Origin: Lotus japonicus
Taxonomy: Eukaryota > Streptophyta > Magnoliopsida > Fabales > Fabaceae
Direction of reading: 5' to 3'
DNA length: 64,000 nt
Assembly: GCF_012489685.1 (NCBI RefSeq)
Contig: NC_080041.1
Coordinates: forward strand, 107,911,760 to 107,975,759
Shown here one piece after another: positions 10,391 to 20,765 of the stretch (position 1 is the first letter of the stretch; each line of letters starts with the position of its first letter). The position numbers and the translations under genes are program-made. The notes under the pieces are model-generated. The model was given only the letters and a program-made list of their open reading frames with translations, was not told the origin of the DNA and searched no databases.

Positions 10391-10765
10391 CTCCCCCGCA
10401 AGATATTGGTGATCCGTCAGAGATACCAATCTTGGTTCTTAAGTGCTCATATGTGTGCCTTAGATAATGATTTAGTTAAGCAATTGGCCTATTGATCAGC
10501 ATTTCGAACATGATGAACACTGAGTTTTTCTTGTTGTACTAAGTTTCGTACAAAGTGAATATCAATTGAAATGTGCTTCATGCGCTTGTGGTAGACTGGA
10601 TTTTGAGTAAGATAAGTAGCACTCAAATTATCACATAGAATTGTAGGAGACTATAAAAGTGTGATCCCCAACTCAGTAAGTAAAGAGTGAACCCAACCTA
10701 GTTCAACAACAGAGATTGTCAAAGCACGATATTCAGTCTTTGGGGATGATCTAGCTACTACATAT
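10391..10765 (-). pseudogene. Ty1/copia RNase H fragment with polypurine tract
   Basis: The minus strand encodes the end of a copia pol gene. TEYRALTISVVELGWVHSLL is the catalytic-glutamate region, CDNLSATYLTQNPVYHKRMK the following aspartate region, and HISIDIHFVRNLVQQEKLSV the downstream part. Several in-frame stops interrupt it (for example within TLL*SPT and NADQ*AN). The frame ends at ILRGSIR, overlapping GCGGGGGAG (minus strand of 10391-10400), the usual copia polypurine tract just before the 3' LTR. Only this domain remains; reverse transcriptase and integrase are absent. Independent of the SIRE-like element at the right end. Confidence 0.82.
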
Positions 10766-11222
10766 GGAAGTAAAGAAGGTTTACAAATGTAGAAATAAAG
10801 TCAATATTTATGGTGAACCACGTTAGAAATTGGCACTCTCACCAACTAGAGTGCATAAGAAACAACTAGGTATGTCTAGTATATGCTGAATTTAAAATAA
10901 ATTAATAAGAGCAAACAGATTATGGGAGCGACGATTGATGCTATCTAGATGTTGGATTACCCCCTTTAACATCACATTTGAAAGCTTTGCTCATGGAAAT
11001 TAGTGATATTTATACCTGCCCGTGGTGAGTTAGTTTTCGACATATCCCGTGTGAGGCTAATATGTGTCTTGACATACTTGCTTCCTGGGTTTGTATTTTT
11101 AATTTGGTCTCCGACATTGGTGCTTGCCCCCCGACTAAGTTCAATTCGCTTCTTGCATTGGACAGACATTGCTCTGTTGTTTGTTTTTAATTTCCTTAAT
11201 TAAAAAAATTGTACTCGTGCAG
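10766..11222. other. Intergenic, nothing supported
   Basis: Mixed AT-rich DNA. Short frames on both strands at about 10972-11203 show no recognisable domain. Confidence 0.45.
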
Positions 11223-11827
11223 TAAGGATTGGCAACGGGTCCCGTGGGTGCGGGTTTGACCATTCTCACACCCAAACCCGAACTTAACATTCAAACCCAT
11301 GTTCAAACCTAATATGAGTGCAAAAGTTAAACCCAAACCCTGGGTTTCGGGTTACCCAAACCCAAAATCCGATATTAGCTCCGAACCAGCAAAAAATTCA
11401 AAACCCAACCCGGAAACATAAGTTGATTAAACCTCATCATCTTTCTGATACAAAGAAAAAAATATAGTTCTTGAACATAAGTTGATAAACAACATAATTC
11501 ATGGATTTATAAGCATCCCAATTCTAAATGTCTAATACTTCATTCTTCAGTATTCTTCCAGCATATATAGTTGAGAATGAAGTTTTTTTTTACGTTAAAG
11601 AAAACTCTACTTAGTAACTTTAATAATATATATAAGGGCTAGTAATTACATACAAAAGCTTCGGGTTTGAGTTTGGGTGTAGGTGTAATCAATCTCATAC
11701 CCGAGCCCAAACGGGTTTTAAAATTCAGGTGAAACCCAAACCCAAAGAAATCAGGTTTTGCCCGAAATTTTGGGTTGGGTTGGGTTCAGATCAGACCTCG
11801 CGCGTGTGAATTTTCCTACCATCTCTA
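11223..11827. mobile_element. Non-autonomous hAT-like element (about 605 bp)
   Basis: The element begins TAAGGATTGGCAACGGG and ends CTACCATCTCTA (reverse complement TAGAGATGGTAG), an imperfect terminal inverted repeat of the 'TAGGGATGGCAA' type. It is flanked by CGTGCAG at 11216-11222 and 11828-11834, a 7-8 bp target duplication typical of hAT. Internally it is rich in AAACCC/GGGTTT in opposite orientations at the two ends. No transposase. Confidence 0.65.
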
Positions 11828-11999
11828 CGTGCAGAGGAATTATGTACTTTGAGAATCCATGGATGTGTTCTCTATTGTTTGGCTAGTTAGATACGCATCA
11901 CCCAATCAGCCAACCTAAGTATCCATGTATGAGATAGAACCCTTAGTGTACACAGAAAAATAATAAGTTATTAGTAGTCCTAGAAACTAAAATTATTTT

Positions 12000-12117
12000 T
12001 CCCGAAAGATAGATCAAGTAGTAAAAGCTATGGGACATATAGGTTGGGTAGGGAGGTCCAGTGATCAATTTCGGGCGGGTGCAATTTATCTTTCCGATGT
12101 AAAAAAAAAAAAAAGAG
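12000..12117 (+). mobile_element. SINE (Au-like) with 16-bp target duplication
   Basis: Contains AGATCAAGTAGTAAAAGCTATGG (A-box region, in the position of AGCTCAAGTGGTAAGAGCT), a degraded B box near GTGATCAATTTCGG, the tail GTGCAATTTATCTTTCCGA and a poly(A) run. GAAACTAAAATTATTT flanks it at 11984-11999 and 12118-12133, a clean 16-bp target-site duplication. The same family occurs in reverse at 43805-43914. Confidence 0.8.
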
Positions 12118-12619
12118 AAACTAAAATTATTTGTAAAATCTTATACCATATAATATTTTCGAAACTAAAAAGTGGTAACTCTAACAAGTGTCACCTTCTC
12201 ATTTTATGTCTTTCTTCACAAGTTTTCTCTCTCATACTATAATTAGTAGATAGATAATGTCATATTTTTATTTTTTAATTTGTTAAAAATTTAAAAATTA
12301 AATAATTCTACATTTTTTAAATAATTAATGTATTAATATCACATTAAATATATTTTTTGAACTATATTAAATGATTATTAATGACATTAGAATAATTAAC
12401 AAAAGTCAATTGTCACTTTTTTTAAAAATAACTACCGTATTAATTTGACATTTAATAGTTTTAATGACATTATAATAATTACTAAAAGTCAAGTCAATTG
12501 TGACTTTTCTAGCTACTATTAAGATGTATGCTGAGAAAACCTCACACCCAAAAATTTCGCAGCAACTCTTCTTTCTTCTTCGTAGATCTCTCTATCGAAT
12601 TCGCAGCAATTCCGAACCC
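12118..12619 (+). other. Upstream region of the H1 gene
   Basis: AT-rich to about 12500 with no gene, then CT-rich leader sequence (CTTCTTTCTTCTTCG at about 12568) and an ATG at 12620. The first ATG upstream (12524, ATGTATGCTGAG) is in another frame and short. No clear TATA box picked. Confidence 0.4.
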
Positions 12620-13511
12620 ATGGCGTCGACGGAAGAGCCCATCGCTTCGATCATCATGGAGGAGCCTGTCCCGAAGGAGCCGGCAACCGCTGACCTTCCA
12701 CCGGTGGCTGAGGATGAGCTTGCTCAGCCCGATCCCAACCCTACCAAGGAAGCCAAACCTAGGAAATGCGATGTTGCCAAGAAGGCCACACATCTTTCCT
12801 ACGAAGAGATGGTGAAGGATGCGATTGTGACGCTAAAGGAGAAGAGCGGTTCCAGCCAGTACGCAATTGCGAAGTTTCTAGAGAAGAAGCACAAGCAGCT
12901 TCCATCGAACTTCAAGAAGCTTTTGTTGTTCCATTTGAAGAAGCTTGTTGCTGCCGGGAAGCTTGTTAGGGTGAAAAACTCCTTCAAGCTTCCGTCGGTG
13001 AAGTCCTCCGTCGCTGCTTCCAGGCCGCCGGCGGCGAAGAAGAAGCTTGCAGTTGCCGAACCCAAGCCCAAGGCTAGGGCCAAGCCGGCGGCATCCAAGG
13101 CGAAACCTGCTCCCAAGCCGAAGGCAGCGACTAAGACCACTACCGCAACATCCAAGGCAAAGCCTGGCGGCCAAGTCTAAGGCGAAGCCAGCTGCTAAGG
13201 CGAAGCCGATGGCTAAGACCAAGGCGGTTGCTCCTGCTAAGGCGAAAGCTTCTCCGACTAAGACTAAGGCTGAGGCGAAGTATAAGTCGGCGCCTCGTAT
13301 GAATGAGAAGCCTCCTGTTCCGAAGGTGAAGCCTGCCGCTAAGGCGAAGCCCGCGGCGAGACCTGCAAAGGCGGCGAGGACCTCGACAAGAAAAACCACC
13401 GAGAAGAAAGCGCCTCCTCCTCCAAAACCTGCACCGAAGAAGGCTGCTACGCCTGTGAAGAAGGCTCCGACGAAGAGTGCGAAGGCTAACACTGTGAAGT
13501 TGTCGGCGTAG
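12620..13511 (+). pseudogene. Linker histone H1, reading frame broken by one base
   Basis: Linker histone that binds nucleosome entry/exit DNA. The start ATG at 12620 (MASTEEPIASI) fits the acidic/proline-rich N-terminal tail. The winged-helix globular H15 domain covers about residues 58-125: LSYEEMVKDAIVTLKEKSGS, SQYAIAKFLEKKHKQLPSNF, KKLLLFHLKKLVAAGKLVRV, KNSFKLP. The C-terminal tail is rich in K, A and P with AKPAAK-type repeats. At about 13163-13167 the run CCTGGCGGCC carries one base more than the tail repeat needs: the frame ends at TAA 13178-13180, while the next frame continues the same lysine/alanine-rich tail to TAG 13509-13511. So it is a one-base insertion, a sequencing error, or a recent pseudogene. 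There is no intron, although plant H1 genes commonly have one in the globular domain, which suggests a possible retrocopy. GC-rich against its surroundings. Confidence 0.85.
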
Positions 13512-14420
13512 AGGACTGTCCCCAAAAGGGGTGGGAGGAAGTGAATGGTTGGAGCCTAGTGTTTGTAGGTTTAGTCTTGTAGTTCTCAGACCCTTTGGGT
13601 TGTAGTTGCATCACAGGTGTTGATGAAAATCAACATGTTTAAGATTCCTATGAAAACCTTTTTTTTCCTCTAAAACATGCTGAGAAAGTCTTTTTTTAAT
13701 GATTATAGTTATCTTTTATATAACAAAATAAAATAAAAAAATTGAATGTAATATTTTACGTTCAAAATGATATCAAATATGTCGTAAGAAAATTGATATC
13801 AAATATTTTTAAGGGATTAATTTGGAAACTAACTCAAAAATTGTGTATTTTATGTTTTCGTATATACATCTGGAAGATTGAAATTATTTTGTTATATGAA
13901 TTCAAAGTATAACAAATTAGAAAAAAAATGAGAATATCACTATAATTTGAAAAGAAAAAAAAACATAAATAGTAATATACGTATTTAAAAAAGAAAAACG
14001 AGAGAGGAAATATAAAAATGTCTGATGTATGTTGACAAAGTACTTTTGTTTCATCCGTGTATGGCGCGAGCTCAATACAAGTTAAGCACTAAAACTAAAT
14101 TTGCATGTTAAATTGAGAACTAAATTTTATTTCAGTTGATATATGTGTTTTTTTTTTTTTGAAATGCGGGTTGATATAAGTTTTTTTTTTAACTCGCCAG
14201 TTGATGTATGTTAATTATATATTAAATTTGAATTAGCAATTAAATTTTCTTACATGCTAATTGATTTTGATTGTAGCCTTTCGTAAAGCAAAATCTCTTC
14301 TCCGTCGACTCGTGAGATATTATTTCATAAATTAGTGGCTAAAATGGTAGTGACTAAGAATGAATACTTCTAAGTTCAAACAATTATATATAAATAAAAG
14401 CATACTTTACCCTTAGACTA
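13512..14420. other. Intergenic, nothing supported
   Basis: The first 150 bp is probably the H1 3' UTR (GTTTGTAGGTTTAGTCTTG...). The rest is very AT-rich with long A and T runs and no coding frame. Confidence 0.5.
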
Positions 14421-15276
14421 CTAGATATTATACTCGTGTGATGTACAGGCTTATTTACAATGTTTTTTAATGTAATATTAAAATTATTATACTTTAAATG
14501 AATATTAAAATATTTTTAATTATAAGTATTGTAGAATTAAAATTAATTATCTTGAGATAATTTAGAGTTTTTTTGTGTGTAAAACAACACATACTCAAAT
14601 TTAATAATTTAATTTAATAATTAGCATTGAATTAGTTTTAATAATTTAATAATTAATTTATTTGTTTATATGAAAAATAATTATGAAATTTTGAAATATT
14701 TTGTATTAAATATTAAGCTTTAATATCTTCAAAAAATCTCTCAAAAAAAATATCTTCAAACAAGATATAATAATAACATAATTTATGTGCTTTATATCAA
14801 CAAAAAAGTAATTTTAAATAAATTATAACTTTTTAATAGCTCTTTAAAAAAACTTAAATAGTGTAAAATTGTATCTATGAAATTTAAAATTATATAGTTC
14901 TTTTTAATCAGTTTCCTTTGTTATGCCTTCTCAAGTCATTTGCACTAATATATAGTGGATCAAAAAATATATTTAATTTTTTTAAATAATATACAAATAT
15001 CTTATTGCGAAAATTTTAATTTTAAAACTATTTTGTCTAAATTATTTACTAATATCATATTTTATTATTATTTACTTTTTATTCTTGATGTTAATTTGGT
15101 TATGTAGGCAAATTTGGTTTATTATCATGAAGGATAGTGAGTAGGGGGGCCTTCATTTCTACCATTGTATTTAATGCTATGATTCAAGTCTCCTTCATAT
15201 ATGACACACACAGAGACAAAATATACAATATTCGAATCCAGGACATTTTTTAAAGAGAATAATGCACCACAAATAT

Positions 15277-15444
15277 TATTTTTTCGAAAGTAAAAATATA
15301 TTGATATAAAATGGAGGAGATAGAGCAAGATATACACCCCCCTCAAAGGGACCAAAAAGTGTACTACTCAAAAGCCCACGCCTAGAGATAGAAAAAAACC
15401 CGCCTGGAAGACCCAAAAAACCGCCCCCAAAGCCAACAACAAAC
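15277..15444 (-). mobile_element. LINE 3' tail nested in Helitron copy 1
   Basis: The minus strand reads a GC-richer 3'-UTR-like segment ending CTCCATTTTATATCAATATA and an A-rich tail (GAAAAAATAAT). CCACAAATAT occurs on both sides (15267-15276 and 15445-15454), a 10-bp target duplication. A strongly 5'-truncated LINE insertion with no coding part left. Confidence 0.6.
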
Positions 15445-15964
15445 CCACAAATATATTTAAATCAATGTTTTATTAAGATATTTATTTACATAAATCATTT
15501 TAATAATTTTTTTGTTCACATGTAAATTATGTGTACTTTTATCGGTGTAACTTTTTTATCGATAAACATCAGTGTAATTTTTGTTGTTAGAGTGGCTTGT
15601 TTCACTCTTTTTTAGAGAACAAAGTGTTATGTCTTGGAGCCTTTTGTCATGTTATGTTCTATTTTATACAACAAACATAAAAATTAGTTGGTAATTAAAT
15701 AATTTATTGATTTGTAATTTTTATTGATAAGTTTTTAGTTTAATGTATATAATACAAAGGAAATTGTTTATTTTATTGATGTATTTATAATTAAATTTCA
15801 ATTGAGTTTTACATTTTAGTATGTAGTTGAATAGCTAATGACTTGGACAATTTTATTCAATTCTAATATTTTAATTTAATTTATTTAATACAAAATGACT
15901 TTTACATTTTAGTAGGTAATGGAATAGATTATGACTTAGGAAACTTTAATTAGTTTTTTTATTT

Positions 15965-16630
15965 CTGGTGGGGTGAGGAGGCTTCCCAGTGAGGCTTTGT
16001 TCCCTGAATTGGGGGCGGGCCTCCCTGGTTTTGTTGCAATTGCTTGCTTGGAGGCTCCTTCTTCCTTTCCTGTTTGCGACGTGTTGGAGGAGGGCTCGAT
16101 GGTTTCTGAGGTGGCGGTGGGGACTGAACGACGACGAAGAGGACGACCCAGGAAGGTTACAGTACATTGAGGCAGTCGCACACAGGATTTCTAATCGAGG
16201 AGGTCGCCGAGGTTTCGAGGACTCAGACCACGTTGGCCCATAGCACTTCTCTGATTCTACCTGAAGCTCAAGGCTACAAGGGTGCATTGACGAGAGCTCG
16301 CAGGGTCTTCGCTATTGTCAAACAACTTGGTGTTGTCCCTGTGGGCTCTAACGAGGAAGTTATTCTTAGTCTTGTCGACCATCTAGTTGCTAACCATCCG
16401 AGACTCTACGGGGGTTCTTAGCGAGGCTTTGTTGTAGGGTCTTGCCTCTTGAGGTGTTTTTTCTTTTGGGGTTTTGGCTGGTTTTTTCCCCTTGGGTCTT
16501 TTAGTGTTGCGGGTTGTTTTCGTGTTTTTTCGGGGTTCCTTCAGATTTTCCTTTGTTGGGTCTTGTTGGTTTTTTGTCGCCTTTTAGCATATAGCGCGAT
16601 TTGAGAGTGCTCTCTCTTCCATTTTGCTAT
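15965..16630 (+). pseudogene. GC-rich coding-like insert in Helitron copy 1, frame-broken
   Basis: About 665 bp absent from the equivalent place in Helitron copy 2. On the plus strand one frame reads FPVCDVLEEGSMVSEVAVG and RRRRGRPRKVTV (an AT-hook-like RGRPRK), stopping at 16170. A second, overlapping frame continues ALTRARRVFAIVKQLGVVPV and ILSLVDHLVANHPRLYGGS to the stop ending at 16421. Both look like genuine coding sequence split by small indels. The following GT-rich stretch ends CTCTTCCATTTTGCTATATT, resembling the LINE tail at 15.3 kb, so this may be a piece of a LINE; a captured host gene fragment is the alternative. I cannot name the family. Confidence 0.4.
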
Positions 16631-16714
16631 ATTAATATACAAAGCAAGTTTTTATCATTTAATGCATTTAATATAAAGGAGCGCAATGAAACTCAAGTCT
16701 CCTTTACATATATA

Positions 16715-17976
16715 CTAGATATAATACCCGTGCGTTGCACGGGTTTACTTACAATGTTCTTATACAATAGATATAACATGTTGTACTGGTTTATTTACAA
16801 CATTCTTAACATTGTATAAAATGATTATCCCTCGATTAATACATTAATATTAAAATATCTTTATTATAAATTAAAAAATAATAATGGTGTTTAGAACCAA
16901 GAAAATTACAATTCAGATTATCAAAAAATAGTTAAAATATTTGTTATTGATTCATGTATTTTAATACAGGATCCTTTTACTTCTTAATGTATTTCATTAA
17001 TTTTTTTACGTTAATTAAATAAAAAATGGTGACTAATATATTTTTCATTTTTTTAAAGTAAAAATATTTTTAAATCATTATATTAACTCATATAAACTTC
17101 CTACCACAAACAAATAATTTTTAACTCTTTTTTTGCTTACATGCATCCTCCTAATTGAGAGGAATCCTCTTTTATAGGCAATCCTGCTCGAGTCAAGAAT
17201 TTTCACATATTGGTGGAGTTAACTCTTTCAGCGAAGTTTAAACATCAGTGTAATTTTTTTTTTATTAGAGTGTTTGTTTCATTCTTTTTTGTTTCACACT
17301 TTTTTAAAGAACTAAAGTGTTATGTTATGTTCTACCTTATACAACAAACACGGAAATTAGTTGGCACGCATATTTTTTAAAATCAATTTTTTATTAAGAT
17401 ATTTATTTATATAAATTATTTTTAATATTTTATCATAATATAACAAAAATTGTTCACATGTAAATTATGGGTACTTTTATCAATGTAATTTTTTGGTCGA
17501 TAAACATCAGTGTAATTTTTTTTATTAGAGTGTCTGTTTCATTCTTTTTTGTTTCACACTTTTTTAAAGAACTAAAGTGTTATGCTCTGTTCTACCTTAT
17601 ACAACAAACACGAAAATTAGTTGGAAGTTGATTAACTTATTGTGTTGTAAATTTTGTTGATCTGTTTTTATTTTAATGTATATAATACAAAATATTTTTT
17701 TTTATTTCTTGATGTATTTGTAACAAACTTTCAAGTGAGTTTTACATTTAGTAGGTAGTTGAATAGCTAATGACTTGAACAATTTTATTCATTTTTAATA
17801 TTTTAGTTTTTACAATTTAGTGGGTAGTTGAATAGATTATGATTTAAGAAATTTTATTTAATTTTTAATTTTATTATTAAAGGTATTAATACAAAAGAAA
17901 AGTTTTACTCTTTAATGCATTTAATGTAAAGGAGTGCAAAAAACTCAAGTCTCATTTACATATATATATATATAGA
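16715..17976 (-). mobile_element. Non-autonomous Helitron, copy 2 (minus strand)
   Basis: The minus-strand 3' end is classic: a perfect stem-loop CCCGTGCAACGCACGGG, then TATTATAT, then CTAG (16715-16718) followed by T. The 5' end reads TCTATATATATATATATG (TC at 17975-17976) followed by TAAATGAGACTTGAG. No transposition gene. It lies immediately adjacent and in the same orientation as copy 1, a head-to-tail tandem. Confidence 0.75.
17243..17628 (+). repeat. Internal tandem duplication in Helitron copy 2
   Basis: The block ACATCAGTGTAATTTTTTTT..TTAGAGTGT.TGTTTCATTC through ACAACAAACACG.AAATTAGTTGG occurs at about 17243-17367 and again at about 17507-17628, roughly 264 bp apart. A single, more diverged copy is in Helitron copy 1 at about 15566-15692. 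Confidence 0.7.
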
Positions 17977-18095
17977 AGTGGGTAGTTGAATAGATTATGA
18001 TTTAAGAAATTTTATTTGATTTTTAATTTTATTATTAAAGGTATTAATACAAAAGAAATGTTTTACTCTTTAATGCATTTACTCTTTCATTGTTA
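17977..18095 (+). repeat. Partial third copy of the Helitron 5' terminal segment
   Basis: GTGGGTAGTTGAATAGATTA and the following about 110 bp repeat 17820-17932 almost exactly (one or two substitutions), directly beyond the 5' end of copy 2. This is an extra truncated 5' terminus in tandem. Confidence 0.65.
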
Positions 18096-18129
18096 ATACG
18101 TGTATTTTTACTTTGTTTGCTTGGAAAAC

Positions 18130-18690
18130 TAAACAAAACTATAAAGCAAGGAGGTCCCTGACAAGCAGGGATCAACCGCAGCAGGCAGGGAGATCATGAC
18201 AATGGTTGCACACTATAAGGGTGCACCAATGCCTGCTAAATGATCGGGTGGGCAACTGGTTTCTCTGGAAATATGATGGAACTAAATAATCCAATTTCGC
18301 AAAAGGAGGAGGTGGATGTTGATGAAGAGACTTGCTAAAGCATGGAAACGATACTGCCCACCCTTCAAAGTCTCTACTATTTCTAAAGAATTAGTTTCAC
18401 ACACATCTTGTCAAATATTTTTATTCCAAAGCAACAACAATTCAATCTTTAGAGCTTTAATCTCAGTCAGGAGAGGACTATACTGCAAAAGCCCCTGCAT
18501 AAAAGCCCTATTATTAGTGACCCGTTGAAATACGAATAAGCTCTTCCATACCCATACAATCACGGGAGGGACTAACAGCCCCATCTACTATCAATGCACA
18601 GAAATCGGGAAGTGGGGCACACCAAAGAGGAAGTTTGCTGGGGTTAACCACCTAATCCATCTTAGTCACCACTACTTGAGCATAATCTGC
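18130..18690 (-). pseudogene. RNase H-like (LINE/RVT_3) domain remnant
   Basis: On the minus strand the sequence, with many stops and shifts, reads LPLWCAPLPDFCALIVDGAV, then PLLTEIKALKIELLLLW, then CETNSLEIVETL and HHISREP. These match in order the D (DGA), E (E.KAL), D (E.NS) and C-terminal motifs of the plant RNase H domain found at the end of LINE-type retroelements and in related host pseudogenes. Heavily decayed. Confidence 0.55.
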
Positions 18691-19264
18691 CTTCTCCTAG
18701 CGAATTTAATTACAAACATAGTCAATCGTCCAACGCTTATCACCCAGCACCGCGACATTCCTCCAACGCCAACGCTAGACACCCTAAACCCAACCTCCTT
18801 ATGATGGGTTAAATTGTTTTATTTTCACTTAGTCTTAGATGGGTTACTTGAAGATGAAGAAATCTTAAAGATACAAGAGTTTCTTCATTTCTCACATTTT
18901 AATATTTTTACGCATAGAATTAAATCCTTAATGTAATTTTAGAAGCACTAAAAGATAGAATTATATCTTAGAATCCAGAGTTTATGTCATCTTTTGGAGG
19001 AGTTGAGGTTTTACCCTAAAATAAGTATGTGTTATTATATTATTTAAACAAAGAAATTTGAATTATAGAATGATAGAAAGTAACGCGTCTATTCTCTATT
19101 ATACTATTTTTTTTCACTTTTTAGTTTTAGTCCCATAAAATAGGAAAATCAAATTTCTAATTCCCCACTCTCTCTCTCTCTCAGAAATTCCCAAATCAAT
19201 CAAACACGAACGAACCCTAACAGGAAGAAGAAGAAGAAGAAGAAGGAATCGAAGATCAAACACA
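18691..19264 (+). other. Upstream region of CHMP1
   Basis: AT-rich promoter side. A CT microsatellite at about 19168-19182 and a (GAA)n run at about 19224-19243 lie just ahead of the ATG, in the position of the 5' UTR. ATTATACTATTTT at about 19098 is the nearest TATA-like element. Confidence 0.45.
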
Positions 19265-19879
19265 ATGGGAGGAAGCACAGAGAAGCTGATGAACCAGATC
19301 ATGGAACTCAAATTCACCTCCAAATCACTTCAACGCCAAGCTCGAAAATGCGAGAAGGAGGAGAAATCCGAGAAGCTCAAGGTCAAGAAAGCCATCGAGA
19401 AAGGCAACATGGACGGCGCACGCATCTACGCCGAGAACGCCATCCGCAAACGCACCGAGCAGATGAACTACCTCCGCCTCTCTTCCCGCCTCGACGCCGT
19501 CGTCGCCCGCCTCGACACCCAGGCCAAGATGACCACCATCAGCAAGTCCATGGGGAACATTGTCAAGTCTCTTGAGTCCTCCCTCGCTACTGGCAACCTC
19601 CAGAAGATGTCGGAGACCATGGATAGCTTTGAGAAGCAGTTTGTTAACATGGAGGTTCAGGCTGAGTTCATGGAGTCTGCTATGGCTGGTTCCACCTCTC
19701 TTTCAACGCCTGAGGGGGAGGTTAACAGTCTTATGCAGCAGGTCGCGGATGATTACGGCCTCGAGGTATCGGTCGGTCTCCCTCAGCCCGCTGCACACGC
19801 GGTTCCGGCTAAGGAAGCTGACAAGGTTGATGAGGATGATCTTACCAGACGGCTCGCGGAGCTCAAGGCTAGAGGTTAA
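19265..19879 (+). CDS. CHMP1: ESCRT-III subunit CHMP1 (VPS46/DID2 family)
   Basis: Intact 204-residue charged multivesicular body protein 1. It acts on endosomal membranes with other ESCRT-III subunits and recruits VPS4 and LIP5 to sort cargo into multivesicular bodies; in Arabidopsis CHMP1 is needed for sorting of auxin carriers (known for the family). The N-terminal basic helix is [20 protein letters not shown], followed by a long helical Snf7 region (about residues 10-150) including [20 protein letters not shown] and the family-typical [12 protein letters not shown]. The C-terminus [14 protein letters not shown] is a good MIT-interacting motif 1 (D/E-x-x-L-x-x-R-L-x-x-L-K). Full length for the family, no intron, start ATG in AAACACAATGG context. 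Codons are GC-rich at the third position in the first half, unlike the flanks. Probably a functional single-exon gene. Confidence 0.96.
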   Translation: MGGSTEKLMNQIMELKFTSKSLQRQARKCEKEEKSEKLKVKKAIEKGNMDGARIYAENAIRKRTEQMNYLRLSSRLDAVVARLDTQAKMTTISKSMGNIVKSLESSLATGNLQKMSETMDSFEKQFVNMEVQAEFMESAMAGSTSLSTPEGEVNSLMQQVADDYGLEVSVGLPQPAAHAVPAKEADKVDEDDLTRRLAELKARG

Positions 19880-19999
19880 TTCGTGTTTGGTACTTTCATG
19901 ATCAATACTGCAGATAAATTATTACAAAGTGTAGCTTTTGAAGCTACAATGGTTTGAATTGTGTGTTTATACCACCAATTCAAACACACTATAAGATAG

Positions 20000-20765
20000 A
20001 TGCTGTGTTATAAATTACTTATATTTCTATTTTGGGATTGTTAACTTGTTGAGGAATGATTTGTGTATATTGAACTGAATTTGAATTTGATTGGCTGGCT
20101 GGCTGACTCCATGATATTGTCATGTGTGAAGACTTTGCTCGGTCGAATTTCTGTGCCCTCCCTGTTATATTTAAGACATTTGATTGCTTGATTCCAATCT
20201 TGACTAGCTCTGTGGCCTTTGATCTGTGAGAATGGTGAGTAGAATGGGATCAAAGATAATACAATGCTTTTATCTGTGCTTGTCTTGTGTGTCTTTGATC
20301 AATGGCAGCAAGATACTATTGTGTATATTGAACTGAATTTGACTAGAGGTTAATGTTAATGTCGCTAAAATATATTGCCCTTTGGATAGATGCAGTGTTA
20401 TACTACTTTTATTACTATTGTGTTGTGTTAAGTTGTTTAAGAGTGATTTGTGCATAATGTTGAACTGAATTTGACAGGCAGGCTCCAATATTGGGAGATA
20501 TTGTCAAGTATATAGACTTTGCTTGGTGGGGTTTTTGTGCCCTTCCCATTATGTTTAACTTGTTTGGTTGCTTGTTTCTTATGTATTTATTTTGACTGTC
20601 TCTGTAATGAACCTGTATAGTATGCCACCCTTTTGGCACAGGAAATCCTAGTGCTTACTGCTTACTGAAAAAATTAAGGACTTTGATATGTGGGAATGCT
20701 GAGTAGAATGGAATAGAAGATAATAGAATGCTATTTATCTATTCTTTATTGTCTCTGAGGAATGC
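20000..20765 (+). repeat. Diverged tandem duplication downstream of CHMP1
   Basis: 20000-20310 and 20393-20765 are diverged copies. Shared blocks include GATGC.GTGTTATA, GATTTGTG.ATA..TTGAACTGAATTTGA, GGC.GGCT, AGACTTTGCT.GGT and CTTTGAT.TGTG.GAATG.TGAGTAGAATGG. It lies in or just beyond the CHMP1 3' UTR, so the gene may have alternative duplicated 3' ends. The first half also holds a small hairpin (TGTAGCTTTTGAAGCTACA at about 19930). Confidence 0.65.

Larger units (their letters stand above)
14421..16714 (-). mobile_element. Non-autonomous Helitron, copy 1 (minus strand)
   Basis: On the minus strand the 3' end is CTAG (14421-14424) followed by T, as expected for insertion between A and T. 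Before it comes a decayed stem (GTACATCACACGAGTATAATAT). The other end, TATATATGTAAAGGAGACTT, matches the 5' end of copy 2 and abuts that copy's 3' terminus at 16715. Internal AT-rich blocks (for example ACATCAGTGTAATTTTT, ATACAACAAACA, GTAGTTGAATAGCTAATGAC) are shared with copy 2. It is interrupted by a LINE tail and by a GC-rich insert. No Rep or helicase. Confidence 0.6.

Noticed and set aside
10972..11203. Overlapping frames on both strands
   Set aside because: No domain, no gene signals; chance frames in moderately GC DNA.
12878..13525. Long open frame antisense to histone H1
   Set aside because: Shadow of the alanine/lysine-rich H1 codons; A/G/F-rich low complexity with no independent signals.
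16000..16440. CRISPR-like or regular spacing in repeats of this window
   Set aside because: All tandem arrays seen (16-18, 41, 42.7, 50.6 kb) are plant transposon or microsatellite repeats; no direct-repeat/spacer alternation.
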